DNA from: Planctellipticum variicoloris
Lineage (GTDB): Bacteria > Planctomycetota > Planctomycetia > Planctomycetales > Planctomycetaceae
Assembly: GCF_030622045.1 (NCBI RefSeq)
Contig: NZ_CP130886.1
Location: 5,278,001 to 5,342,000 of the forward strand
DNA: 64,000 bases
Direction of reading: 5' to 3'
The position numbers and the translations under genes were made by a program. Of the stretch, positions 26,736 to 34,917 are shown piece after piece. Numbering within the stretch: the stretch's first letter is position 1; each line of letters begins with the position of its first letter. The notes beneath the pieces are model-generated. The model was not told where the DNA came from and did not search any database. It was given only the letters and a program-made list of their open reading frames with translations.

Positions 26736-27683
26736 TCAGGGAGTTTTCGCCCGCGGCAGCGCCAGATCGACCGGCGCCGAACCGTCAAGCACCAGCTTCG
26801 CCCGAATCTGCGACAGAATCTGCCGTACGGCGTCGGCGTGAAAACGTCCCAACGTCAGGCGACGCGATTCCGCATAGGACAGGGGACCCCGGCGGGCATC
26901 GTCCTGAATCTGCCGCGCAAGCTGCACAAAGCGGTCCGCCGCGCCTCGCGCCGCCGTGACCCGCCCCTGTCGCTCCTGCTCCGCCTGATCCAGCGCCTGC
27001 CGGGCATCGGCCCGAGCGACGGCCAGAGCCTGTTCCCCCTGCGTCCGCGCATCGCTGATCATCTTCGACATATCGGCCCGCGCGTTCGACACGTCCAGAA
27101 AATCGGCCTTCACGCGCAACGGCGGCTCCACGCCGTCGATCGTCACCTGGTCGATTTCGAGTCCCAGCCGTTCCTCCGCAACCCGCTGGCGGACATCCGC
27201 GAGCAGTCGCGCGTTCAGAACCGCCAGCCCCGCCGTCTGTACGAAATCCACGCCGCTCCGCCCGACGAGATCCGCAACCGTCGCCTCGACCAGCAATCGA
27301 AGTCGCGCCTCCGGTTCCGTCTGCCGGAACAGATAATCCTCCAGATGCTCTTCCGCCAGACGGTATTGCACGGCGATCCGCACGTGCAGCAGATTCTTGT
27401 CCCCCGTCAGAAAGGCGGGCCGCGCTTCCAGGACGTCTGGCAGCCGGTCTGCCGAAACTGCTGTTTCCGCACCGAGAATCAGCGTCCGCGCCGCAGTGAC
27501 GTTGACCCGGTCCACTCTGGCCAGCGGCCACGGCAGATCCCAGTGCAGTCCGCTCGCCTGGGGCTGAGGGAGCATCCGGCCGAATCGCCGTACGACGGCC
27601 TTTTCGTCCGCCGGGACGACGAAGGTTCCGCTGGCCAGCCAGCCGACCACCAGCAGGCCGCAGAGTCGCGGAAACCACGTCAC
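26736..27683 (-). CDS. hflK: HflK-like SPFH/Band 7 membrane protein
   Basis: 315 aa. An N-terminal membrane anchor (LCGLLVVGWLASGTFVV) is followed by the SPFH domain with EKAVVRRFGRML, GLHWDLPWPLARVDRVNV and NLLHVRIAVQYRL, and the strand GVEPPLRVKADFLDVSNA. The C-terminal half is a long helix. HflK and HflC form a membrane microdomain complex that restrains the FtsH protease in E. coli. Here the HflC-like gene comes first and overlaps this one by 4 bp (ATGA), indicating translational coupling. The order is the reverse of that in E. coli. Assignment to HflK rather than HflC rests on overall similarity only. Confidence 0.82.
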   Translation of the reverse strand: MTWFPRLCGLLVVGWLASGTFVVPADEKAVVRRFGRMLPQPQASGLHWDLPWPLARVDRVNVTAARTLILGAETAVSADRLPDVLEARPAFLTGDKNLLHVRIAVQYRLAEEHLEDYLFRQTEPEARLRLLVEATVADLVGRSGVDFVQTAGLAVLNARLLADVRQRVAEERLGLEIDQVTIDGVEPPLRVKADFLDVSNARADMSKMISDARTQGEQALAVARADARQALDQAEQERQGRVTAARGAADRFVQLARQIQDDARRGPLSYAESRRLTLGRFHADAVRQILSQIRAKLVLDGSAPVDLALPRAKTP

Positions 27684-28729
27684 GGTCGAGTTTCCGGTGC
27701 AGGTTTCTCGACGGTCGCTCGACCGGCCGCAGGCAGGCCCTCTGTCAGCAGTTTCAGGAGCTGGCTGGAAGCCGACAGAACCAGCGTCGTGTTCTCGCCC
27801 AGCACCTGCTTCGTCGTTTCCAGGCTCTGCAGCAGCGCCGCGAACTCGGGGTCCTCCGCGTGGGCCGCATTCAGAATCCGCAATGCGTCCGCCTCGCCCG
27901 CACCCCGAATTTTCTCGGCGTCCGACTGCGCCCGCGCGAGCAACTCTCCCGCCTGGCGGTCCGCCTGGCTGCGGATCATCCGGCTCTCGGCCAGTCCCGC
28001 GCTGCGATACCGCTCGGCGATCTTCTGCCGCTCGCTCTTCATCCGTTCAAAGACCGCCTGCTGGTTGCCTGCGGGCAGATTCAGCCGGCGAATCCTGACG
28101 TCCACGACTTCCAGCCCCCACTGCTCGAGAAGCGGTCGGGGCTCCTCCGGTCGCTGCTGCAATTCCGCCTTCACCCGTCCTGACAGTTCGGCCAATGGGC
28201 CGTCCCCCCCGCCCGGGGCGGCTTCCGAATCCGCGGCCGATAGCAAATCCGCCAGATCCACCTGGCCCACCTGCGTCGTCACGATCGACTGCAATCGGCT
28301 TCCCAGTCGGAGCGTCGCCACGTCCGTCGCTCCCAGGCTCCGGAAGAACCGCACGACCGGCCGCTCCTGCAAAGAGACGCCCTCCGCGGACTCCGCAACC
28401 TTCCAGCCGATATAGGACTCGACGACAATGTTCTTCCGATCCCGCGTAAAGACCTCGCGGCCCGGCGGCGCTGCAAGCTGCAGCCGACGGTCGAACCGTC
28501 GCTTCGACTCGACGGGCCACGGCAACTTGAAATGCAGCCCGCGATCGGCGGGACGATCGTAAACCTGCACGATTCGTCCGAGCCGCTCGACGATCACAAA
28601 CTCGGTCTCATCCACCATCACCAGGCACGTCGGGATGGCCGCCAGAACAAGTATCGCGAAGCCGCGCACGAACCAGTTCCGCCCCCGGCCGGGGAGCGAA
28701 GCAGCGTTACTTGCGTGGGAACTCGACAT
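27680..28729 (-). CDS. hflC: HflC-like SPFH/Band 7 membrane protein
   Basis: 349 aa from the ATG at 28729. The open frame continues upstream without a family match. Residues about 20-40 are a membrane anchor (RGFAILVLAAIPTCLVMV). The SPFH domain follows (ETEFVIVERLGRIV, GLHFKLPWPVESKRRFDRRL, KNIVVESYIGWKV), with a long helical stretch (about 230-300) typical of HflC. The C-terminus is Ala/Pro-rich. Its stop overlaps the start of the HflK-like gene. The partner FtsH is not in the window. It is divergent from infC, and their promoters share a region of about 450 bp. Confidence 0.82.
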   Translation of the reverse strand: MSSSHASNAASLPGRGRNWFVRGFAILVLAAIPTCLVMVDETEFVIVERLGRIVQVYDRPADRGLHFKLPWPVESKRRFDRRLQLAAPPGREVFTRDRKNIVVESYIGWKVAESAEGVSLQERPVVRFFRSLGATDVATLRLGSRLQSIVTTQVGQVDLADLLSAADSEAAPGGGDGPLAELSGRVKAELQQRPEEPRPLLEQWGLEVVDVRIRRLNLPAGNQQAVFERMKSERQKIAERYRSAGLAESRMIRSQADRQAGELLARAQSDAEKIRGAGEADALRILNAAHAEDPEFAALLQSLETTKQVLGENTTLVLSASSQLLKLLTEGLPAAGRATVEKPAPETRP

Positions 28730-28969
28730 GCGGGCGACCTTCCGGACAAATGAGGTCCCGATTGTAGGGCCGTCGCCGATGCAGCCGCAATCAGCCGCCC
28801 GGCAGTCCCGGACAAATCGCGGCGATCCATCGCAACTGCCGTCAGAGTCACTGGTTACGCACCTTACATCTATGCGACGGCCTCGTTTCAGCCCCCCGAA
28901 CGGGAGTGCGTGAACGCATTTTCCGTCCCGATTCCCTCCAGGATCTTCCGGCTGTTCTGCGGCAACGTG

Positions 28970-28998
28970 TTGACGGACTTCAGCTTGAGAGATAATAC
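28970..28998 (+). promoter_or_regulatory. Sigma-70-type promoter of the infC operon
   Basis: TTGACG (28970-28975) and TAATAC (28993-28998) with an optimal 17-bp spacer, about 180 bp before the infC start. It is the best promoter match in the window. The long leader leaves room for control of IF-3 and ribosomal protein synthesis. The rest of 28730-29187 shows no gene. Confidence 0.7.
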
Positions 28999-29187
28999 TG
29001 GCGCGGCCCCGTTGGACCCTGCCAGTTTCGACGAAGCGGACCATTTGGTCGTTTCGTCCGAAAGTGCCGATCAGCTCTCGTGAACGGGTTCAAAGTCAGC
29101 GGCCTCCCGACGTCCTCATCTGATCGCTGAAAGATGAGACGCCAGGCGAGCCGCATTCGCGTCGTTATTTGGAAGGAGATGGCACCC

Positions 29188-29697
29188 ATCGAAACCACGC
29201 ATCGTGTGAACGATCAGATCCGCCTGTCCCCGATCCGGGTGGTGGATCAAGAGGGGAAAATGCTGGGGGTGATTCCAACCTCCGAGGCCCAGCGACTGGC
29301 GTTTGAAGCCGGACTGGATCTCGTTGAGGTGGCGCCGAACGAGCGCCCCCCCGTCTGCCGCATCATGGACTACGGCAAGTTCAAGTACGAACAGAAGAAA
29401 AAGCACTCGACGAACACCAAGCAGCATCAGGTGCAGATCAAGGAAATCCGCCTGCGGCCGAAAATCGGCGAGCACGACATCGAGTTCAAGGTCAAGCAGG
29501 CGCGCGAGTTCCTCGGCCACAAGGACAAGGTGAAATTCAACGTCATCTTCCGCGGCCGCGAAAACGCCCACCATGATCGCGGACGCCAGATGCTCGCCGA
29601 GATCATTGAGGTGCTCCAGGATGTCGCCAAGGTCGAGAAGCCGCCCGGAATGGACGGCGGGCGAAGCATGAGCGCCATCCTTTCGCCGAAAAGTTGA
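29188..29697 (+). CDS. infC: Translation initiation factor IF-3, probable AUC start
   Basis: 169 aa from ATC at 29188. IF-3 motifs are [40 protein letters not shown] and the C-terminal domain with [17 protein letters not shown] and FRGRE. The start is unusual. A strong GGAAGGAG (29171-29178) is directly abutted by an ATG at 29179, which is too close to serve it, but ATC at 29188 is 9 nt away. AUU/AUC/AUA starts on infC are a known autoregulatory device. The ATGs at 29179 and 29134 would give 172 and 187 aa. IF-3 keeps 30S subunits free and polices start-codon choice. It leads the infC-rpmI-rplT-pheS group. Confidence 0.93.
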   Translation: METTHRVNDQIRLSPIRVVDQEGKMLGVIPTSEAQRLAFEAGLDLVEVAPNERPPVCRIMDYGKFKYEQKKKHSTNTKQHQVQIKEIRLRPKIGEHDIEFKVKQAREFLGHKDKVKFNVIFRGRENAHHDRGRQMLAEIIEVLQDVAKVEKPPGMDGGRSMSAILSPKS

Positions 29698-29945
29698 AGG
29701 GACGGTTGCGGTAATTCCTTTTTGTGCAAGGAGTTATCGCGGCTCCGATTGCCCGGCGTCGGACGCTGCGGATTTTTCCATCGCTCGGTGGAAATCCGGC
29801 GCAGACCTGCATTATACTCACCGGTTCCCGCGGGTCGGACCGGCGGGTCATTGTGTTGATAGACAACTTCGGCCTCGCCCGATTCGCAGGCCGCGACGAT
29901 GATGCTCGGGATCGCTCTTCGCGTTCCCGGAAGGATGTTGAGAAA

Positions 29946-30146
29946 ATGCCGAAGCAGAAGACCCACAAAGGGATGGCCAAGCGGTTCAAAGTGACCGCGA
30001 GCGGCAAGATCAAGTGCAAAAGCCCGTTCCGGGGTCACCTGCTCAGTCATAAATCCGGCAAGCGGAAGCGCCAGCTCCGTGGCGATACCGTGCTCACGAA
30101 GTGGGAATCGGTCATGGTCCGCGACGCCCTGCGTCCCGGGGTCTGA
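29946..30146 (+). CDS. rpmI: 50S ribosomal protein L35
   Basis: 66 aa, start at the ATG at 29946. [21 protein letters not shown] is the canonical L35 N-terminus, and the rest is basic ([13 protein letters not shown]). Upstream frames in this reading are not coding. It lies 248 bp after infC, longer than usual. A TATACT -10-like hexamer at 29813-29818 hints at an internal promoter. A 55-bp gap separates it from rplT. Confidence 0.95.
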   Translation: MPKQKTHKGMAKRFKVTASGKIKCKSPFRGHLLSHKSGKRKRQLRGDTVLTKWESVMVRDALRPGV

Positions 30147-30201
30147 TACGTTTCGCCTCCCCTGCCGTTCACTGTAATCGCCTTGCACAGGTCCTCGAAA
30201 C

Positions 30202-30582
30202 ATGCGTATTTGCTTCAGTGTCGCCCGTCACCGCTCCCACAAGCGGCTCTTCCGCGAAGCGAAGGGCGGCTTCGGCGCCCGTAAGAACCTGCTGCGCACG
30301 GTCAAGGAAGTTGTCGTTCGCAATCGCTGCTTCGCCTACCGCGACCGCCGCAATCGCAAGCGAGATTTCCGCTCACTCTGGATCATCCGCATCAAGGCGG
30401 CCGCCGAAATGCGCGGCGTGACCTACTCGCGGTTCATTCACGGCCTGACCCTCGCCGGTGTCGGACTGAACCGCAAGGCGCTGAGCGAGCTGGCCATCCA
30501 TCAGCCGCTCGTCTTTGACGAAATCGCCACGCTGGCCAAGAACGCCCTCGCCGCCAAGAAGCAGCCGGCCCCCGTCGCCTGA
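30202..30582 (+). CDS. rplT: 50S ribosomal protein L20
   Basis: 126 aa. L20 motifs are [28 protein letters not shown] and [15 protein letters not shown], followed by the YSRFIHGL helix. The N-terminus ([15 protein letters not shown]) differs from the usual PRVKRG form, as is common in planctomycetes. L20 binds 23S rRNA early in 50S assembly and in many bacteria represses its own operon. A GC-rich hairpin follows at 30617-30644. Confidence 0.95.
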   Translation: MRICFSVARHRSHKRLFREAKGGFGARKNLLRTVKEVVVRNRCFAYRDRRNRKRDFRSLWIIRIKAAAEMRGVTYSRFIHGLTLAGVGLNRKALSELAIHQPLVFDEIATLAKNALAAKKQPAPVA

Positions 30583-30616
30583 GTGCGGCCAGACTGCAGA
30601 AACCTGTGAATTCTCC

Positions 30617-30644
30617 GGCGAGACGGTCTTCGGGCCGTCTCGCC
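30617..30644 (+). terminator. Terminator or attenuator hairpin between rplT and pheS
   Basis: Perfect 10-bp stem (GGCGAGACGG/CCGTCTCGCC), 8-nt loop, followed by GCTTTCGTAT. It sits 34 bp after rplT and 40 bp before pheS, so it could reduce read-through into pheS. Confidence 0.65.
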
Positions 30645-30683
30645 GCTTTCGTATCGCCACCTCCGACGGACTGCAGGACCGAC

Positions 30684-31685
30684 ATGGAGATTCTCGAAGC
30701 CTTCGCCAGCTACGAGCGGGAAGCTCTCGCAGCCATCGACGCCGCCGCGTCGGCCGACGCCCTCGAAGCCGCCCGGATCGAGTTTCTCGGCAAGAAGCAG
30801 GGGCGCCTCAAAGACGTCCAGGGGCTGCTCGGAAAGGCCAGTCCCGAGGAGCGCCCCGTCGTCGGCAAACGCTTCAACGAAATCAAGGATGCGGTGACGC
30901 TCCGCTGGGAAACCCGCCAGCAGGAGCTCTGCCGCCCGAAAGCGATGGCGACCGCCATCGACCTGACTCTGCCGGGCACGCCTGTCCGGCTCGGTCGCCG
31001 GCACCCTCTCACGCAGACCATCGACGAGTTCAAGGACATCATGGCCCGCTTCGGCTTCGAAGTCGCCGACGGCCCCGAGCTCGAAGACGAGTGGCACAAC
31101 TTCCAGGCTCTCAACATCCCCGACGATCACCCGGCCCGCGATCCCCTCGAAAACTTCTACCTGTCGACCGCCTCCACGGCGAACGCCGAGCCGATGCTTC
31201 TCCGCAGCCAGACGTCGACCGTACAGATCCGCATCATGGAGCAGCGCCAGCCCCCGATCCGCATTGTCTCGGTCGGCCGCGTCTACCGCCCCGACACCAT
31301 CGACGCCACCCACTCCTGCATGTTCCACCAGATGGAAGGCCTCATGCTGGGCCGGGACGTGACGATGGCCTCCCTCAAAAGCGTCCTCCGGATGTTCGCC
31401 ACGGCGTACCTCGGCGGCGACGTCGAAGTCCGCTTCCGCCCGTCGTTCTTCCCGTTCACGGAGCCTTCGGTCGAAGTCGACGTCCGCTGGAAACACGGCT
31501 GGCTGGAACTGGGCGGAGCCGGCATGGTCGACCCGAACGAGCTGACAGCCATCGGTTACGACCCCGAAGAAGTCAGCGGCTTCGCCTTCGGCCTGGGGAT
31601 CGAGCGCTTCTGCATGCTCCGCCACGGTATCAGCGACATCCGCAACTTCTACTCGAACGATTTGCGGTTCCTGGGGCAGTTTTGA
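30684..31685 (+). CDS. pheS: Phenylalanine--tRNA ligase alpha subunit
   Basis: 333 aa from the ATG at 30684. The N-terminal coiled-coil arm (about 1-90) binds tRNA. The class II catalytic core follows, with motif 2 ([27 protein letters not shown]), [28 protein letters not shown] and motif 3 ([17 protein letters not shown]). It charges tRNA-Phe as an alpha2-beta2 enzyme, so pheT must exist elsewhere. It is not the next gene here, which is unusual since pheS-pheT adjacency is the norm. The gene ends 5 bp before a purine-rich short-period array (GGAAAGC units). Confidence 0.96.
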   Translation: MEILEAFASYEREALAAIDAAASADALEAARIEFLGKKQGRLKDVQGLLGKASPEERPVVGKRFNEIKDAVTLRWETRQQELCRPKAMATAIDLTLPGTPVRLGRRHPLTQTIDEFKDIMARFGFEVADGPELEDEWHNFQALNIPDDHPARDPLENFYLSTASTANAEPMLLRSQTSTVQIRIMEQRQPPIRIVSVGRVYRPDTIDATHSCMFHQMEGLMLGRDVTMASLKSVLRMFATAYLGGDVEVRFRPSFFPFTEPSVEVDVRWKHGWLELGGAGMVDPNELTAIGYDPEEVSGFAFGLGIERFCMLRHGISDIRNFYSNDLRFLGQF

Positions 31686-31802
31686 GGGAGCGGAAAGCCG
31701 GAAGCGGAAAGCGGAGAGCCGCGAAGAAGACCAAAGACATGCAATGTCGGAGCGTTCTTGTCTGCGATACCCGAATCCCGATGCCCGATACCCGCCGCCC
31801 CA
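31686..31802. repeat. Short-period intergenic arrays after pheS
   Basis: Two degenerate arrays: GGAAAGC/GGAAGC units at 31689-31717, and CCGAATCCCGATGCCCGATA-type units at 31770-31796. They resemble the array at 21364-21427 in style, not in sequence. A TATACT hexamer at 31865-31870 further on is a candidate -10 for rpsU. Confidence 0.5.
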
Positions 31803-31941
31803 GCGCACAAAAGTATCCATCATTTTCCCCGTCTCCAACACTTCGCGCCCTGCGGCGCGGCCGATATACTTCATGGTCCGCTGCTGAGCGGTCTGGATTG
31901 TCGTTTGTTCCGGGGCTGAGATTCCCTCGAAGGAGGACTTT

Positions 31942-32139
31942 GTGGTCAAGTTGCGTCTGCGCGAGAACGAGTCGATTGGCGATGCTGTGAAGCGATTTCG
32001 TAAGCTGGTGGAGCATGCCGGGATCAAGAAGGAAATGCGCCGCCGGGAATACTACGAAAAGCCCAGCGAAACCGCCCGCCGCTCGCGCCGCCGCGCCGAA
32101 CGCCGCGCACGCATTCAGCGCATGGTCGCCGGCAGCTAA
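31942..32139 (+). CDS. rpsU: 30S ribosomal protein S21
   Basis: 65 aa with a GTG start preceded by a strong AAGGAGG. The sequence is that of S21: [26 protein letters not shown], then a highly basic tail ([15 protein letters not shown]). S21 sits near the anti-Shine-Dalgarno of 16S rRNA and affects initiation, so its place after the infC group is functionally coherent. The 256-bp gap to pheS and a candidate promoter suggest separate transcription. Confidence 0.95.
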   Translation: MVKLRLRENESIGDAVKRFRKLVEHAGIKKEMRRREYYEKPSETARRSRRRAERRARIQRMVAGS

Positions 32140-32301
32140 GGCTGCCAACGGACCGCGTGCCGATGCTCGGCGAGCTGGGAATCGCGAAGCTCCGTTCCGA
32201 GAAATTCGCACCGCCGAGACGGCTGTGGCACGCAGACAGAGATCCGCCGGAGTTCCAATGACTCCGGAATGCGACGTTCAGCAGCGACTCGCAGAGATCT
32301 G

Positions 32302-32326
32302 AAACAGGCCGGTCACCCCGGCCTGT
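32302..32326. terminator. Terminator-like hairpin after rpsU
   Basis: Perfect 10-bp stem AACAGGCCGG/CCGGCCTGTT with a 5-nt loop, followed by CCCATTTCC, 162 bp after the rpsU stop and 129 bp before the next start. No small gene was recognised between 32140 and 32455. Confidence 0.55.
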
Positions 32327-32455
32327 TCCCATTTCCGGGGAGCCCGTCTCCCGAACTCGCCGCCGGATTGGGTGTCATTCCCGACAGGCTGCCTCTCGGG
32401 CGCCCTCCGCCGGGTAGAATGCTCGCGGGATTCGATGTTCTCTGGTGGTCCCGCG

Positions 32456-33412
32456 ATGCCGTACGTCTTCTTTCTGGTGATCTGCTTCATCTGGGGCAGC
32501 AGCTTCATCCTGATGAAAAAGGCGACCCTCTGGCTGTCGCCGATCAGCGTCGGCTGCTGGCGCGTCGTCGCCGGCGGCCTCGTCCTGCTGGCTCTGTTCT
32601 GGCTCTGGAGGCAACGGGCTCACGTCCGCCGGGCCGACTGGTTCCCGCTCCTGGGCTGCATCGTCCTGGGCTTCGCCTGGCCCTATTGTCTGCAGCCGGA
32701 AATCATCGCGCGCCACGGCAGCGCCTTCGTCGGCATGACCGTCGGCTTCACCCCGCTCCTGACCGTTCTGTTCTCGATCCCCATGCTCGGCATCCTCCCC
32801 ACCACCCGGCAGACGGTCGGCGTGATCGGCGCCCTCGTCTGCCTGGGTCTGCTGATGTGGGACGGCGTGCAGCGCGAGATTCCCTGGACCGACGTACTGC
32901 TGGCCTTCTCGGTCCCGGCGACCTACGCCCTCACGAACAACTGGATCCGCCGCTCGCTGATGCACGTCCCCCCGCTGGAACTGACGCTCGTCTGCCTGCT
33001 CGGCAGCGGCCTCCTGCTGCTCCCTCTCGCGATGGCCGTCCCCAACACGCGTCCGGTCGTCGCCGATCAGTGGGCCTGGTCGCTGGCCGCCGTGATCACG
33101 CTGGGCGTGCTCGGCACCGGCCTGTCGACCTGCCTCTTCATGCACCTGGTGCAGACGCAAGGCCCCCTGTTCGCCGGCATGGTGACCAATCTCGTCCCGA
33201 TCGGCGCCATCCTCTGGGGCTGGGCCGACCACGAACAGGTCACCCTGCTGCAGGTCTCAGCCGTCCTGGGGATCGTCGCCATGGTCAGCCTGGTCCAGTT
33301 CGGCTCGGCCAGGCCGCGCGTTCGACCTGTCGACGAGGACGCACTGGCCGAGATTTCCGAGCCAGTCATCGCCCCCCAGCCGCAACTGGCGTGCTGTCCG
33401 GAAGACTGCTGA
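32456..33412 (+). CDS. EamA/DMT-superfamily transporter
   Basis: 318 aa from the ATG at 32456, chosen because it begins directly with the first membrane segment (MPYVFFLVICFIWGSSFILMKKA). About ten hydrophobic segments form two EamA repeats, and the GFTPLLTVLFSI and NLVPIGAILWGW segments are typical ends of each repeat. Members export amino acids, nucleotide sugars or other metabolites, and the substrate here is not predictable. The last 35 residues are soluble and Pro/Cys-containing (ACCPEDC). It is followed at once by the 39-bp palindromic repeat at 33422-33460. Confidence 0.87.
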   Translation: MPYVFFLVICFIWGSSFILMKKATLWLSPISVGCWRVVAGGLVLLALFWLWRQRAHVRRADWFPLLGCIVLGFAWPYCLQPEIIARHGSAFVGMTVGFTPLLTVLFSIPMLGILPTTRQTVGVIGALVCLGLLMWDGVQREIPWTDVLLAFSVPATYALTNNWIRRSLMHVPPLELTLVCLLGSGLLLLPLAMAVPNTRPVVADQWAWSLAAVITLGVLGTGLSTCLFMHLVQTQGPLFAGMVTNLVPIGAILWGWADHEQVTLLQVSAVLGIVAMVSLVQFGSARPRVRPVDEDALAEISEPVIAPQPQLACCPEDC

Positions 33413-33421
33413 GACGCCAAT

Positions 33422-33460
33422 TTCGGGTGGCACTGGTGGCCTTCAGCCACCAGTGCTCTT
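33422..33460 (+). repeat. 39-bp palindromic repeat (copy 1)
   Basis: Contains GCACTGGTGGC-CTTCA-GCCACCAGTGC, a perfect 11-bp stem with a 5-nt loop (33430-33456). All 39 bases recur exactly, inverted, at 43125-43163. Both copies lie within 10-21 bp of gene 3' ends. Confidence 0.85.
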
Positions 33461-33550
33461 TCCGCCGTCGAAGGACCGCCGACTGCCTGTCGACGCGAAA
33501 CCTCAGCCGGGCGAAGGCGCGGATTGGTCGTCAAAAGGCCGGTGCTGGAG

Positions 33551-33648
33551 ACGTTGAAACGGTCGGTCGGCGACTTGAACCCTGAAGCGGGCAAAGGGCT
33601 GTCGCCACGGGTGAAACGGTGTCCGCCGTCAGGCGGACGGAGTGCAAC
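33551..33648 (+). repeat. About 98-bp structured repeat (copy 1)
   Basis: Aligns along its length with 53801-53899, including CTGAAGCGGGCAAAGGGCTG and the exact hairpin GTCCGCC-GTCA-GGCGGAC. The outer CCACGGGT arm is present, but its partner is missing here. With the 39-bp repeat it fills most of the 495-bp gap 33413-33907. Confidence 0.75.
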
Positions 33649-33855
33649 TCTTAACAGACACCTGGCCGTTGAGCAGCCAGCATCTGGTGAAACATCTTCG
33701 AAGTTCGCACCGGTGAAGCGGGCGGAGATTTCGATCACGCTGATCCCGACTCGCATTTTCAACCTCTCCTCGACTTTCCTCCCGGGCGAGGAGATTCGAA
33801 AGGGAAGTGGCGTCTGAGCGATCGTGTCGATATCGAATTTCGAATATTGCGTTTA

Positions 33856-33884
33856 TTGCTTCTGATGCGATTGCCCAGTAGAAT
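33856..33884 (+). promoter_or_regulatory. Candidate promoter and operator of the antitoxin gene
   Basis: TTGCTT (33856-33861) and TAGAAT (33879-33884) with a 17-bp spacer. Just upstream is an AT-rich region (33828-33850) with the palindrome TCGAA-T-TTCGA, a possible antitoxin binding site. AGAGGAGA before the ATG is the ribosome-binding site. Confidence 0.55.
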
Positions 33885-33907
33885 TCTCATCAAGAGGAGA
33901 ATGAATC

Positions 33908-34381
33908 ATGGCGAACTCGCTCAGCGATCTCCCGGAGACTGTCACGCCAACCCCGGATGAGACGGTGTTAGCGCAGGAGTGCAGCCGACGGCTTGCGCGG
34001 TTCGTGGGGACCAGGTCGATAAAACCGTTGCGTTTCCGTATTCAGTCGGAAGGCGCTCCCGAAGAGACGGTTTCCCTGCCTGCGTCCGCATTTCGGTTGC
34101 TGAACGACATTCTGACGCAAATGGCCCAGGGAAATGCAGTCACCTTGATTCCAGTCCACGCCGAGCTGACCACTCAGCAAGCCGCCGACCTCCTCAACGT
34201 CTCCCGCCCATTTCTGGTCGAGCAACTGGAAAAGGGAGAGATCCCTTACCGAAAGGTCGGCAGTCATCGCCGGGTCCTCTTTCGGGACCTGATGGACTAC
34301 AAGCGGACGATGGACAGGAACCGCCTCAAAGTCCTCGACGAATTGTCGGCCCAGGCCCAGGAACTCGGCCTGGGTTACTGA
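33908..34381 (+). CDS. Excisionase-type helix-turn-helix antitoxin of a PIN-domain toxin
   Basis: 157 aa. The C-terminal half holds a MerR/excisionase-like DNA-binding domain (LTTQQAADLLNVSRPFLVEQLEKGEIPYRKVGSHRRVLFRDLMDYK, about 97-142). Its N-terminal half has the conserved helical region ASAFRLLNDILTQMAQGNAVTLIPVHAELT. This architecture is typical of antitoxins paired with PF13470-type PIN ribonucleases. The partner follows after 1 bp but is only a fragment (34383-34451). The antitoxin frame is intact with a good promoter and RBS, so it is probably expressed and may now act as a stand-alone regulator. Confidence 0.85.
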   Translation: MANSLSDLPETVTPTPDETVLAQECSRRLARFVGTRSIKPLRFRIQSEGAPEETVSLPASAFRLLNDILTQMAQGNAVTLIPVHAELTTQQAADLLNVSRPFLVEQLEKGEIPYRKVGSHRRVLFRDLMDYKRTMDRNRLKVLDELSAQAQELGLGY

Positions 34382-34382
34382 G

Positions 34383-34451
34383 ATGAGCCGTTTCACCGTC
34401 CTGTGCGACGCGTGCGTCCTGTATCCGGCTCCACTGCGCGACCTGCTGATT
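34383..34451 (+). pseudogene. PIN-domain toxin, truncated after about 23 codons
   Basis: The ATG lies 1 bp after the antitoxin stop. MSRFTVLCDACVLYPAPLRD matches the first strand and helix of PIN toxins, including the first catalytic aspartate (CDAC). After RDLLI the frame runs on to 34871 in Arg/Ala/Gly-rich nonsense, while an unrelated membrane protein is encoded in the +1 frame from about 34450. The remaining acidic active-site residues are gone, so the nuclease is inactive. The breakpoint near 34451 looks like a deletion joining two genes. Confidence 0.78.
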
Positions 34452-34524
34452 TCTTACGCTGATCGTCGTCCTGTCTATCAGCCTCTGGAACGGCGAAGCG
34501 CAGCCGGACTATGTCTGGGGGCTG

Positions 34525-34890
34525 GTGTTTGCCGTCGTCGCCTGGCCGGTTGTGCTGGGGCTGATGTGGCTCGGCTGGCGACAAGACGAACGGGCGGCCG
34601 TGCAGCACGCGATCGAGGCTCTGACCGATCCGGAGCGGCTCCGGCGGAAGCGGGCCGGGTATCGCCGGGGAACGCTGGTGGTGGTCGCCCTGCTGGCAGC
34701 GGGCTGCGTCTGCGCGGGAGGACGGGGCTGGCTGCTCAACGACCTGCCGGCGCAGTACGTGGGATACTTTTTGTATGCATTCGCCGGGGCGGGAATGCTG
34801 GGGGTGAATGTCTGGTACGGCGGCCCGCTCGATCCGCGGCTCGATCCGTCGGCGTTGATGGTCGAGACTGACGATTCCGAAGCGGTTTGA
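34525..34890 (+). CDS. Hypothetical membrane protein, possibly 5'-truncated
   Basis: 121 aa from GTG at 34525. The reading frame is open back to 34450 and encodes more hydrophobic residues there (FLTLIVVLSISLW), so the original N-terminus was probably lost where the PIN fragment joins. Three to four membrane segments are visible: WPVVLGLMWLGW, TLVVVALLAAGCVCA, and QYVGYFLYAFAGAGMLGVNVW-like near the end. A soluble loop has ERLRRKRAGYRRG. The family is not recognised. The RBS is weak, so expression is uncertain. Confidence 0.5.
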   Translation: MFAVVAWPVVLGLMWLGWRQDERAAVQHAIEALTDPERLRRKRAGYRRGTLVVVALLAAGCVCAGGRGWLLNDLPAQYVGYFLYAFAGAGMLGVNVWYGGPLDPRLDPSALMVETDDSEAV

Positions 34891-34917
34891 AGTCTCCTTT
34901 CCAAGAGAGCTTCTGCG

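Noticed and set aside
34450-34871. Continuation of the PIN toxin frame to 34871 as a real protein
   Set aside because: After RDLLI it turns into Arg/Ala/Gly-rich sequence without PIN residues, and another frame encodes membrane segments there.
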